The translations under genes and the position numbers were made by a program. Below, in pieces: positions 50,708 through 61,996 of a DNA stretch of 64,000 nucleotides. Origin of the DNA: Mycobacterium sp. GA-2829 (lineage in GTDB: Bacteria > Actinomycetota > Actinomycetes > Mycobacteriales > Mycobacteriaceae); the NCBI RefSeq assembly GCF_001499965.1, contig NZ_LQIT01000001.1, positions 186,001 through 250,000 on the forward strand. Reading direction: 5' to 3'. How positions within the stretch are numbered: position 1 is the first letter of the stretch; the number at the start of each line of letters is the position of its first letter. Under the pieces are notes generated by a model. It made no database searches, had not been told where the DNA came from, and worked only from the letters and a program-made list of their open reading frames with translations.

Positions 50708-51447
50708 CGTGTCCGCCTCTGCATCCGTACCGCGATAGCCCCGAACAGCACGAGCAGGCCCAGGCACCACGCCGTCGTGGCCGCGAGGTTGCCGTAGTCG
50801 ATCTGCCCGCTGGTGAAGTCCCGCATCGTCTCGGTGATCTGGGAGATCGGCTGGTAGCGCACGAAGGGGTGCAGCCAGCTCGGGAACGATTCGACGGGCG
50901 CCATCCCGGTGGACAGCAGAACGAGCAGCAATTGCGGGACCAGGAGCAGCTGGCTGGCCACCTCGGTGCGTTTGGCGCGGGTCCCGGTGGCGTCGGCGCC
51001 CAGCGACAATGCCAGCGTCAGCACCAGCGCGATCGCGACGAAGCCGACGCCGTAGAGGAACCCGCCGGTCATCCGGAATCCGAGCGCGTACGCCGTCGCG
51101 ACTGCGGCGGCCACCGCGAACACGCCGCGGATCAGGCAGTAGATCATCCGCGCGGCCAGCGGTGCGAGCGCCGAGATCGGCAGGGTGCGCAGCCGCGCGC
51201 CCAGACCGGTGCTCTGCTCGACGGCCGCACGGTCGGTGGTGGTCAGCGCGCCGAAGAGCATCGCCTGCACCACCACGGCGGGCAACACGTACTGCGTGTA
51301 GTCCATGCCTCCGGTGTCGATCACGTTCCGCAGGGCCAACGTGAACCCGATCAGCGTGGCGATCGGGGCGACGACGGCGAACAGCAGGTCGAGATCACGG
51401 GTGGCGCGGAAGACGACGCGTTCGGTCAGGGCGACGAGCGCGGTCAT
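50704..51447 (-). CDS. ABC-2 type transporter permease (DrrB-like)
   Basis: A 247-residue permease with about six membrane helices, a paralog of the next permease. EQSTGLGARLRTLPISALAPL is the ABC-2 coupling region, equivalent to the NNGLLSRF segment of its partner. The pair would form the heterodimeric membrane part of the exporter. It overlaps the ATPase gene by 4 nt at its start and the second permease by 4 nt at its end. Confidence 0.87.
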   Translation of the reverse strand: MTALVALTERVVFRATRDLDLLFAVVAPIATLIGFTLALRNVIDTGGMDYTQYVLPAVVVQAMLFGALTTTDRAAVEQSTGLGARLRTLPISALAPLAARMIYCLIRGVFAVAAAVATAYALGFRMTGGFLYGVGFVAIALVLTLALSLGADATGTRAKRTEVASQLLLVPQLLLVLLSTGMAPVESFPSWLHPFVRYQPISQITETMRDFTSGQIDYGNLAATTAWCLGLLVLFGAIAVRMQRRTR

Positions 51448-52376
51448 GTCGTGACGGTCGGCACGGTGAGGTGCATGAAGACCTCATCGAGCGACGGTTT
51501 GCGCAGGGAGATGTCGAGCAGTTCGACGCCCAGCGCATCGATGCGGCGGAACACCTCGGCGAACGTGGTGACGTGGTCGGGGGCGGGCACCGAGACGCTG
51601 TTGGCGTCCGTGTCGACCTCGACGCCGTCGAAGTCGGCCAGCGCGGCGGCGGTGCGTTCAAGGTCGGCGGGGTTCTCGGGGGTGACCTGGCAGTAGCTGA
51701 ACCCGATCCGGCGTTTGAGGTCCTCGGCGGTGCCGCTGGCGACCACCCGGCCTGCGTTGAGGATGACGATCGAATCGCTCAGCACGTCGGCTTCCTCGAG
51801 GTACTGCGTGGTGAGCAGGACAGTGACGTCGTCGGCGGCCAACGCCGACACAAGATTCCACACGTCGCGACGGCTACGGGGATCGAGTCCGGTGGTCGGC
51901 TCGTCGAGGTAGAGCACCTTCGGCGCGACGACCAGCGCGACCGCGATGTCGATGCGGCGGCGCATCCCGCCCGAATATGTCTGCACCCGGCGGTCGCGGG
52001 CGTGCTGCATGTCGAACTGCTCGATGAGCTCGTCGGCGCGGCGGCGGGCCTCCTTGCGCCGCAGCCCGCGCAGGCGGCCGAACAGTACGAGGTTCTCCCA
52101 GCCGGTCAGCCGTTGATCGAGTGCGGCGTCCTGGCCGGTGACCCCGATGTTCTCGCGGACCTTCGCGGCGTCGCGCACGACGTCGTAGCCGGCGACGATC
52201 GCCTGCCCGCCGGTCGGCTGGATGAGCGTGGAGAGGATGTTGACCGTGGTCGTCTTGCCTGCGCCGTTGTGGCCGAGCAAAGCGCAGATCGACCCGGTCG
52301 GGACGGAGAAGCTGACATCCTGCAGTGCGGGAACCTGACCCGCGAACGTCTTCGCAAGATGGCTGACTTCGATCAC
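51444..52376 (-). CDS. ABC transporter ATPase (DrrA-like)
   Basis: A 310-residue nucleotide-binding subunit. Walker A is GHNGAGKTT, the signature is YSGGMRRRID, Walker B is VLYLDEPTTGLD, and a C-terminal ~80-residue extension is typical of the DrrA group of lipid and drug exporters. The GTG at 52376 (VIEVSHLAKTF) starts 5 nt downstream of an inverted repeat. It heads the ABC operon and is divergent from the second GT2 gene. Confidence 0.9.
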   Translation of the reverse strand: MIEVSHLAKTFAGQVPALQDVSFSVPTGSICALLGHNGAGKTTTVNILSTLIQPTGGQAIVAGYDVVRDAAKVRENIGVTGQDAALDQRLTGWENLVLFGRLRGLRRKEARRRADELIEQFDMQHARDRRVQTYSGGMRRRIDIAVALVVAPKVLYLDEPTTGLDPRSRRDVWNLVSALAADDVTVLLTTQYLEEADVLSDSIVILNAGRVVASGTAEDLKRRIGFSYCQVTPENPADLERTAAALADFDGVEVDTDANSVSVPAPDHVTTFAEVFRRIDALGVELLDISLRKPSLDEVFMHLTVPTVTT

Positions 52377-52381
52377 GGATT

Positions 52382-52397
52382 ACCACGATACCGTGGT
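52382..52397. promoter_or_regulatory. Inverted repeat upstream of the ABC operon, in the 298-bp divergent spacer
   Basis: ACCACG-ATAC-CGTGGT is a perfect 6-4-6 inverted repeat ending 5 nt from the ATPase start codon. It could be an operator or a leader hairpin that controls translation. The rest of the spacer (to 52674) holds no gene; TAGGGT (52640-52645) is a possible -10 and GAGGA (52666-52670) the ribosome site of the GT2 gene on the other strand. Confidence 0.45.
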
Positions 52398-52674
52398 GAA
52401 TCGGCTCGGCTCACCACACCGGGGGCCGCGACGACCCCGCCGAAATGCATTGTGAGCTGCCACGTCTGGTGCACGACGGGCAGTGGGCGGTTGCTGGCGC
52501 GCACTCGAAATCTCGTTCTCGCAGATGGTCACGAGCGCTCGGCATCCGGCGAAGTCGCTGGAACATGCAAGGACGTCACCGGCGCAGGCGGGCGCCGCGG
52601 CGGGTGCGCGCCACCCGGCCCGGCAAAATCTCACCGAGATAGGGTGATCGCACTGCCGATCGATCGAGGACCGC

Positions 52675-53511
52675 GTGACCAACAACCCCGAACGCCTGCC
52701 GATCGTGGCGGCGATCCCGAACTACAACATGGGCTCACACCTGCGCCGCCTGCTCCCGCAGGTGCTGGAGCAGGGGTACGACCACGTCTACGTCCTCGAC
52801 GACGCCTCCACCGACGAGAGCGTCGAGGTGGTGTCGGGGTTCGGCGATGCGGTCACCATGGTGCGCAGCGGCGCCAACCAGGGCGCGGGCGCCAACCGCA
52901 ACCAGATCATCGGCCAGGTGGACGACGCCACGGTCATCCACTTCATCGACGCCGACATGGACATCGCCACACCGCGGTCGGCCGACGTCGCCCGCGAACT
53001 GTTCGCCCGGTACGCCCCCGACGGGGTGGGCGCGATCGGCGGCCTGGTCCGCCGCGCCGACGGCAGCCAGGAGCCGTTCAACTACGGGCCGGTGTTCGCG
53101 TTGCGCACCAACGTCACCTCGGTGCCGTGGATGGTCGACCGGATCCGGCACCATCCGCGACTGGTCGCGGTGTTCCGCCGCACCGGGATGCCGGGCACCA
53201 GGCAGTGGCCCAACATCCTCGACACCCCGAAACCGACCGAGACGTACTGGCTGCACGAGGGCAACATGCTCATCCACGCGGGCGCGTTCCGCCGGATCGG
53301 CGGCTACGACCGGCGGCTGCGCTCCCACGAGGCCCAGGATCTCGCGATCCGGCTGGACGGGATCGGGGTGAAACGCCGGTTCGACCCCGGCCTCGAGGTC
53401 GTGCACCACTACATCGACGTCCGCGGCAAGAACCGCAGCCGGTACGAACGCGACGCCGTGCGCTACCTGATCCGCAAACACGGTGTGGTGCGGTTCCTCA
53501 CCGACCACTGA
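52675..53511 (+). CDS. GT2-family glycosyltransferase
   Basis: A 278-residue GT-A enzyme. AIPNYNMGSHLRRLLP and LDDASTDESVEV bind the nucleotide. FIDADMDIATP provides the DxD metal site (DAD), and LHEGNMLIHAGAFRRIGGYD with HEAQDLAIR is the acceptor/catalytic end. It is distantly similar to the GT2 at 49030 (both start with IP-x-N-MxSHL), so the two may be an old duplication. It is convergent with the FAAL gene, with only 3 nt between stops. Confidence 0.87.
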   Translation: MTNNPERLPIVAAIPNYNMGSHLRRLLPQVLEQGYDHVYVLDDASTDESVEVVSGFGDAVTMVRSGANQGAGANRNQIIGQVDDATVIHFIDADMDIATPRSADVARELFARYAPDGVGAIGGLVRRADGSQEPFNYGPVFALRTNVTSVPWMVDRIRHHPRLVAVFRRTGMPGTRQWPNILDTPKPTETYWLHEGNMLIHAGAFRRIGGYDRRLRSHEAQDLAIRLDGIGVKRRFDPGLEVVHHYIDVRGKNRSRYERDAVRYLIRKHGVVRFLTDH

Positions 53512-53514
53512 CCC

Positions 53515-55248
53515 TCACGCGTCGAGGCGGGTGAACGCGCCCTCCCGGTAGAGCTCGGCGCACGAGGCGCGCCGCACCTTGCCGCTGGTGGTGATCGGGA
53601 TCGACCCGCGCGGCACGAGCACCAGATCGGCGGCGCTGATGCCGTGCGCGGTGGAGATGGCGCTGGTTATGCGGTTCTTCAGATCGTCGAAGTAGGCGGC
53701 CACATCCGCGTCGGTGTCGCCGCGCCTCTTCGCCTCCACGATCGCGACCAGCTGTTCGGTGCGGTCCTGTTCGACCGAGATCGCCGCGACCCGGCCGCCG
53801 GAGATCTCCTGGATCGTGCCCTCGATGTCGTCGGGGTAGTGGTTGCGGCCGCGCACGATCAGCAGATCCTTCAGGCGGCCCATGATGAACAGCTCGTCGT
53901 CGGACATGAACCCGAGGTCGCCGGTGCGCAGCCACGGCCCGGTGTCGGTACCGGCGGACGGCGATTCGAGGTAGGCGTTGAACACCTCTTCGGTCTGCTC
54001 GGGTTTGCCCCAGTAACCCAGGCACACGTTCTCGCCGCGCACCCAGATCTCGCCGATCGCGCCGGCGGACAGTTCCCGGCGGGTCTGCGGGTCCACGATC
54101 CGCACCGTGGGGGAGTCGGGCGTGCCGTAACCGACCAGCGCGGTGCCGTTCGCGGTGCGTTTGGCGTGCCCGGCCGAGAGCTTCTCGGGTTCGAAATGCA
54201 CGATCGTCGGCGGCTTCTCGGGCCGGTCGGTCGCGACGTAGAGCGTCGCCTCGGCCAGCCCGTACGCGGGGCGCAGCACGTCTTCGGAGAGATTGAACTT
54301 GCGGAACCGCTGCGCGAACCGCTTGAGCGTGGCGTCGTGCACCCGCTCGCTGCCGCTGATGATGATGCAGGTGTTGCCGAGGTCGTAGTCGGCCATGTCC
54401 TCGTCCGAGGTCTTACCCGCGGCGAGTTCGAACGCGAAGTTGGGGCCCGCGGTGATCGCGTGCGGGTGGCTGGCCACCAGCTGCATCCAGCGCGCCGGGC
54501 GGGCGAGGAACGACAGTGGGGTGGTGAACACCGTCGTCCAGCCGCCGAGGATGGGGGCGAAGACGCCGAGCAGCAACCCCATGTCGTGGTAGAAGGGCAG
54601 CCACGTCACCGCGGTGGTCCCGGGCGGCGCGATACCGCCGTGGTGGGCCAGGAACGCCGCCATGATCTGTTCGAAGTTCGCCGACAGGTTGCGGTAGGAG
54701 ACCATCACACCGGCCGGGGTGCGGGTCGAACCCGACGTGTACTGCAGGTAGGCGGTCTCGGGCCGGTCCACCCGCCGCGAGGTGCCCTTGCGTCGGGTGT
54801 CCAGGTCCAGCGTGTCGACCTCGATCAGCCGGGCGCCGGCTTCGCCGTCCTGCGGTTCGGTGTACTCGGCGACCATCGCCCCGATCGAGGAGGTGGTCAG
54901 CACAACGGTGGGGGCGGCGTCGCGCAGCACCGCGCTGGTCCGCTCGTCGTGCACCCCGGGCATCGGCGTGGACAGCGGCACCGCGATCAGCCCCGCCTGC
55001 AGGCAGCCGAGGAACGCGACGAGGTAATCCAGCGACTGCGGCGCGACGATGACGACCCGGTCACCGGGCTGGGCGAGTTCGCTGAGCTCATGGGCGAGGT
55101 TGACGGTGCGGCGGTACAGTTGCCCCCACGTCAGGGACTCTGGGACGCCCTCGGTCGCCTTGTCGTAGTCCATGAACGTGAACGCCGTGTCGTTGGGCTG
55201 CAGACTCGCACGTTCCCGCAGCACGGTGGGAAGTGATGACGCAGTCAT
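53515..55248 (-). CDS. fadD: Long-chain fatty-acid-AMP ligase (FAAL, FadD-type)
   Basis: A 577-residue acyl-adenylating enzyme. YTSGSTRTPAGV is the ATP-binding A3 motif, AYGLAEATL is A5, and RTGDLGFM is A7. The segment around TIVHFEPEKLSAGHA is the FAAL-type insertion that prevents CoA ligation. FAALs hand acyl-AMP to the ACP or KS of a partner PKS, here presumably the MAS-like enzyme 17 kb away in the same locus. FadD24 and FadD25 play this role in the Mtb LOS region. ATG 55248. Confidence 0.92.
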   Translation of the reverse strand: MTASSLPTVLRERASLQPNDTAFTFMDYDKATEGVPESLTWGQLYRRTVNLAHELSELAQPGDRVVIVAPQSLDYLVAFLGCLQAGLIAVPLSTPMPGVHDERTSAVLRDAAPTVVLTTSSIGAMVAEYTEPQDGEAGARLIEVDTLDLDTRRKGTSRRVDRPETAYLQYTSGSTRTPAGVMVSYRNLSANFEQIMAAFLAHHGGIAPPGTTAVTWLPFYHDMGLLLGVFAPILGGWTTVFTTPLSFLARPARWMQLVASHPHAITAGPNFAFELAAGKTSDEDMADYDLGNTCIIISGSERVHDATLKRFAQRFRKFNLSEDVLRPAYGLAEATLYVATDRPEKPPTIVHFEPEKLSAGHAKRTANGTALVGYGTPDSPTVRIVDPQTRRELSAGAIGEIWVRGENVCLGYWGKPEQTEEVFNAYLESPSAGTDTGPWLRTGDLGFMSDDELFIMGRLKDLLIVRGRNHYPDDIEGTIQEISGGRVAAISVEQDRTEQLVAIVEAKRRGDTDADVAAYFDDLKNRITSAISTAHGISAADLVLVPRGSIPITTSGKVRRASCAELYREGAFTRLDA

Positions 55249-55425
55249 AGCGGGCCCTTCGTCCTTGCCTTAGCGAACAATGGTTCCGAGCATAGGCCAA
55301 CCGTTGCCCAAACCCCGCATTCGCCGGCGGCGCCGAAAAGCGGTGTGAGCGTTGCGGATGGACCGGCCGGCCCCGGCCGTCCTACCTTCCGAAATGTCCG
55401 GAAACGGTTGCTGTCGTCGCGCTGT

Positions 55426-56160
55426 TCAGCGGCGTGCGGAGGTGAACCACTTGGTCTTGATGCGCCACGAGTGTGCGGACGCGAGAGCAAAGCCGGCGCC
55501 GCAGAAACACGCGAACACCCAGACGAGCGTGCCGCCCTCGATGGCCTGCAGCCACGGCACGAAGGCGGTGGCGATGCGGATCGCGCAGGCAATGATGCCG
55601 CTCGCGGAGGCGACCAGGTAGATGTTGGCGATGCGCCGCGAGCGGGGGTCCTTGCGCAGCACCAGCAGGGCCCGACCGCCGTAGCCGAGTAGATAGATCA
55701 ACATGGCGCACAGCATCAGCCAGTAGGCGCTGAGCCAGAAGTCGGTGGGGGTCTTGAAGAAGTCGGCCGAGTACACCTTGGCCCCATTGCCCGCCGAGAA
55801 CGCCGCCAGCAGCAGCGGGATGCACAGGGTGGCGGGCAGTTCGACGTAGCGTTTGAAGGACGTCTGCATGGCGTGGTCGTCCTGCAGGCGGCCCAGGGTG
55901 TTGTAGACGACCGCGGACGCCGCCACGATGTACATGTCGTGGGCGATGTAGTCCTCGAGATTCCACTTCCCGGTCAGGTCGTGGAGCAGATGCCCCAGCG
56001 TGCGGGACGCCAGCGGGGACATCAGGATCACCGCGCCCAGCTGCAGCGCGATGTTGAGGGTGGCGGCAACCTCCCAGCGACAACTCCAGGTCACCCGGCG
56101 TATCCACAGACTCCACGCCATGCACGCAATCGTGATGGCAATGAGTACCGCGAGTGTCAT
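55426..56160 (-). CDS. Polytopic membrane protein, MAB_1171c-like
   Basis: A 244-residue protein with seven likely membrane helices spaced along its length, among them residues 1-18, ~33-50, ~68-85, ~107-122 and ~200-225. It resembles the membrane part of the actinobacterial MAB_1171c family, a putative transporter or sensor group of unknown function often found beside small HTH regulators, as here. The ending KTKWFTSARR is basic and cytosolic. It lies 45 nt after the HTH gene on the same strand, so the two probably form an operon. Confidence 0.65.
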   Translation of the reverse strand: MTLAVLIAITIACMAWSLWIRRVTWSCRWEVAATLNIALQLGAVILMSPLASRTLGHLLHDLTGKWNLEDYIAHDMYIVAASAVVYNTLGRLQDDHAMQTSFKRYVELPATLCIPLLLAAFSAGNGAKVYSADFFKTPTDFWLSAYWLMLCAMLIYLLGYGGRALLVLRKDPRSRRIANIYLVASASGIIACAIRIATAFVPWLQAIEGGTLVWVFACFCGAGFALASAHSWRIKTKWFTSARR

Positions 56161-56205
56161 CGGAAGCCGCTCTCGTGCTGAAAGACTTTCAGCAAATTGT
56201 ACGGC

Positions 56206-56574
56206 CTACAGCGGCGGTGCGTCGGGGCGCGGAGCCAATTCGGAGAGTTTGGGCAGGCGGCGCGTCGTGGGCGCCGCCTCAGCAATCGGGGTGACCGTGC
56301 CGACCGCCATCCGGGCGGACTCCACGTAGTGCCACACCTCCTGCCGGCTCATCAGGCCGAAGCGGATCTGGAGGTCCGGATAGCTCAGATCGAACCGGTC
56401 CGCGACGTGCCGGAGCTCTTCGGCGTCGGGGTAGTCGGGTTCTTTGATCCGGCGGTAATAGGTGCTGCTCGAGATGCCGAGCGCATCGTAGATCGCCTTG
56501 GCTTCCACGTCGCCGTCGAGCAGATAGTCGAGCAACGCTTTCAGCTGCCTGCCGTTCTCGTCAGTCCGAGGCAT
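56206..56574 (-). CDS. Small HTH DNA-binding regulator
   Basis: A 122-residue protein. Residues ~10-75 form a helix-turn-helix of the lambda-repressor/XRE type: AKAIYDALGISSSTYYRRIKEP is the HTH and ELRHVADRFDLSYPDLQIRFGL closes the domain. The C-terminal 35 residues (from about TPIAEAAPTTRR) are proline-rich and disordered. Phage-type repressors have this shape, but no phage genes are near. Its place at the end of the LOS-type locus makes it a candidate local regulator. ATG 56574; longer frames upstream overlap coding sequence on the other strand. Confidence 0.7.
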   Translation of the reverse strand: MPRTDENGRQLKALLDYLLDGDVEAKAIYDALGISSSTYYRRIKEPDYPDAEELRHVADRFDLSYPDLQIRFGLMSRQEVWHYVESARMAVGTVTPIAEAAPTTRRLPKLSELAPRPDAPPL

Positions 56575-56709
56575 CCGTCCACGATAGACGGTTTCCCGCC
56601 AATGGGCACTGGCAACCTCTATTCGGACATCCACACCCTTATTGACACGGCCGTCACAGTTTTGGCAGTGGTCTCCCATTTCTGGGACACAGCGCGTAGC
56701 GTGTCCGGC

Positions 56710-56859
56710 ATGGTCGCTCCCCATCTGGCTAAACCGCACGACTTCGCGACGGACGTCGTCGCCCCCGCAGCACGTATGCGGGTCACCGATCGGGACGCGC
56801 CCCACGGCGTCGATCTCGGCGAGCGGACCCGGCTCAGCGCCCCCTCGACGAGGTGCTGA
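56710..56859 (+). other. Probable N-terminal part of a frameshifted gene
   Basis: From ATG 56710 the frame reads MVAPHLAKPHDFATDVV and continues to GERTRLSAP before stopping at 56859. The next gene's frame, read back over the same spot, gives PLDEVLTLELDG. Adding one C to the five-C run at 56840-56844 joins both into one ORF of about 215 codons ending at 57356. As the sequence stands the two parts are out of frame, with a stop/start overlap at 56853-56859. Confidence 0.5.
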
Positions 56860-57356
56860 CGCTCGAACTCGACGGCGCCGCGTTCGCGCTCGGCGTCGCC
56901 GCCGACGAACTGCTGCTCGCGGCACTCGGCCGCACCGTCGCACGCACCATGGGTGAAGGCGTCGTCGCGCTCGACGTCGTGCGCGACGGTCGCGCCGTCC
57001 CGGCGATGCTCGACCTGAACTGCGTCGGGGAGGGGCATCTGGACGCGACCGGGATGGTGCTCATGGCCCACCACGCGCTCGCCGACCTGCCCACTGCCCG
57101 GCTCGGTGGATTCTTCGGCGGCGGCGAACCCGTCGCGGAGGTGTTCTTCACCTATGGCGGCGCGGCGGCGCCGAACACCGACGCGCCGGTGCTGGGGCAC
57201 GCACTGGAGATCCGCGCCTACCGCGAGGGCGGCAGCATGCAGGTCGACTGGTGGTACGACGGCCAACGTTTCGACCACGCGACCATCCAGGAACTCGCCG
57301 AGCAGTTCCCGTTCGCGCTCATCGAGCTGACCTCGGAAGCGATGCCCGCGGCGTAG
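56853..57356 (+). CDS. Condensation-domain-like protein (C-terminal subdomain only)
   Basis: A 167-residue protein resembling the second half of an NRPS condensation or epimerisation-type domain: ADELLLAALGRTVARTMGEG, VFFTYGG and WWYDGQRFDHATIQELAEQF correspond to the usual helix, bridge strand and C-terminal helix. The half with HHxxxDG is missing, so acyl-transfer activity is doubtful. A GTG at 56853 could start it, but the sense frame continues upstream, so it is more likely the 3' part of a gene broken by a one-base deletion. It stops 4 nt before the ileS leader. No NRPS is nearby. Confidence 0.6.
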   Translation: MLTLELDGAAFALGVAADELLLAALGRTVARTMGEGVVALDVVRDGRAVPAMLDLNCVGEGHLDATGMVLMAHHALADLPTARLGGFFGGGEPVAEVFFTYGGAAAPNTDAPVLGHALEIRAYREGGSMQVDWWYDGQRFDHATIQELAEQFPFALIELTSEAMPAA

Positions 57357-57360
57357 CCGC

Positions 57361-57591
57361 TAGAATCGCTGTTCAGCGGCACTGATCCGGCCATCACCGG
57401 GGAGCCTCCGGAAGAACGGGCTTCAGCTCTGTCGAGAAGAGAAGCCCCAGTAGAACCGGACGGGTAGGCCCGTCACAGCCTCAATCAAGCGGCGCACCCC
57501 TGCGGTGCGCAAGCGGGGTGGTACCGCGGCGCTCACGCAACGGCGTGACGTCGTCCCCGTGCCGGAACATGTGGCACAGGAGACAACGCGA
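57361..57591 (+). promoter_or_regulatory. Translational T-box riboswitch (tRNA-Ile) in the ileS leader
   Basis: TAGAAT (57361-57366) is a -10 box. The leader then has stems GGGCTTC/GAAGCCC (57418-57447), GACGGG/CCCGTC (57459-57474) and GCGCACC/GGTGCGC (57492-57510). The T-box core follows at 57515-57529 with UGGU at 57519-57522, which pairs with the ACCA end of uncharged tRNA-Ile (discriminator A). Hairpins TCACGC/GCGTGA (57533-57548) and GTGCC/GGCAC (57559-57577) lead to the AGGAG ribosome site (57578-57582). AUC specifier candidates are 57393-57395 and 57385-57387. With no U-tract, control is of translation, as known for actinobacterial ileS leaders with an ultrashort stem I. Confidence 0.92.
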
Positions 57592-60726
<3,135 letters not shown>

Positions 60727-61952
60727 TCAGCCGCGCGGCGCCGCCCCCACGACGAAGCTGACCGTGGTGGCGGTGCTGCCGCCGATGTTGAGCGTGCCCA
60801 ACCGGGTCGCGCCGTCGACCTGGTAGTCGCCCGCGGTGCCGCTGACCTGCTTCGCCGCGTCGACCAGCATGCGGACGCCGGTGGCGCCCACAGGGTGGCC
60901 ACCGCCGATCAGCCCGCCACTGGGGTTGATCGGCAGCCGCCCGCCGAGCGCGATGTCGCCGCTCTCGACGGCCTGCCAGGACTCGCCGGGCGCGGTCAGC
61001 CCGATATGGTCGATCGCCAGGTACTCGCTGGGCGTGAAGCAGTCGTGCACCTCGAAGCCGTCCACCGCCTGCAGGTCGATCCCGGCGCGGCGGAACGCGT
61101 CGTGGACCGCGTCGCGGACGTGGGGTAGCACGTACGGCGAGTCCCGGTCGCGTCCGAGCTTCTGCGCCAGTCCGAGCCCGACGGTGCGGTGCCCCCAGCC
61201 CTCGATGCGCGCCAGCGGCCTGGCGTCCGGGTGGGCGCGCAGGTAGTCGTCGGTCACCAGCACCAGTCCCGCGCCGCCGTCGGTGAGCTGACTGCAGTCG
61301 TAGCGCCGCAGCCGGCCCTCCACCACCGGGTTGCGCTCGTCGTCGGCCTCGGCGAGGTCGGGCACCGACCAGCCGCGGGTCTGGGCGTCGGGGTTGCGGC
61401 GGGCGTTGCCGTAGTTCAGTTCGGCGATCGCCCGCAGATGCGCCTCGTCGAGGCCGTAGCGCCGGTCGTACTCGTCGGCGACCTCCGAAAAGGCCTGCGC
61501 CCAAATATTTCCGTGTCCGCGCCCTCATAACCGGCCCACGCCGCAGCGGCCAGATGCGCCGCGCCGACCGGACCCGGAACGGTCTTCTCCAGTTCCACAC
61601 CGGCGACCAGTGCCACGTCGTAGGCGCGTGAGCGCAGGTCGGCGATCGCGGCGAGGGTCGCGACACTGCCGGAGGCACACGCCGCCTCGTGGCGGGTGGC
61701 GGGCACGCCCCACAGCGCGGGTTCGACGGTCGCGGGCATCGCCCCGAGATGGCCCTGGCCGGCGAACAGTTCGCCGAACGCGTTGCCGACGTGGACGACC
61801 TCGACGGCGTCGGCGGCGACCCGCGCTGAGGTCAGCGTGCACTCGACGACCTCGGCGGTCAGCGCGGCGAAATCGCCGCCCTCCCGGGTGAGGTTGCGGG
61901 CGAAGTCGCTCTGGTAGGCGCCGAGGATCCAGATGTCCTGCATGACGCTCAT
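60727..61952 (-). pseudogene. Thiolase (acetyl-CoA acetyltransferase family) interrupted by a frameshift
   Basis: The N-terminal part (61952-~61503) has the active-site Cys in EAACASGS, and the C-terminal part (~61503-60727) has VHDCFT and [10 protein letters not shown] with the catalytic His. All catalytic residues remain, but the halves are in different frames. In the first frame the protein turns to nonsense after ADTEIF. Adding one T to the TTT run (plus 61503-61505) restores ADTEIF-WAQAFSEVADEYDRRYG, giving one protein of about 405 residues. It is of the SCP-x/lipid-metabolism thiolase type. The start is ATG 61943 if the promoter reading is right, or 61952. This is either a real null allele or a sequencing error. 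Confidence 0.85.
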
Positions 61953-61959
61953 AGTTCAA

Positions 61960-61989
61960 TTGACAGAGTGACTCTGTCAACTGTAGTTT
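61960..61989. promoter_or_regulatory. Shared operator and divergent promoters of thiolase and carotenoid oxygenase
   Basis: A perfect 21-bp palindrome has arms TTGACAGAG (61960-61968) and CTCTGTCAA (61972-61980) around TGA. Each arm supplies a consensus -35 TTGACA. To the right, TTGACA-N18-TAGTTT (61984-61989) lies 7 nt before ATG 61997. To the left, TTGACA-N18-AACTAT (61956-61951) lies 7 nt before ATG 61943. A dimeric repressor bound here would silence both genes. Confidence 0.7.
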
Positions 61990-61996
61990 CCGGCCC

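Noticed and set aside
30337..56574. Glycopeptidolipid (GPL) or trehalose polyphleate locus
   Set aside because: There is no NRPS or mbtH gene as in GPL loci and no PE gene as in the TPP locus; several glycosyltransferases, pyruvyl transferase and UDP-glucose dehydrogenase fit LOS better.
61416..61952. Programmed ribosomal frameshift in the thiolase
   Set aside because: No slippery heptamer plus downstream structure, and thiolases have no need for a dual product; a plain deletion or sequencing error is simpler.
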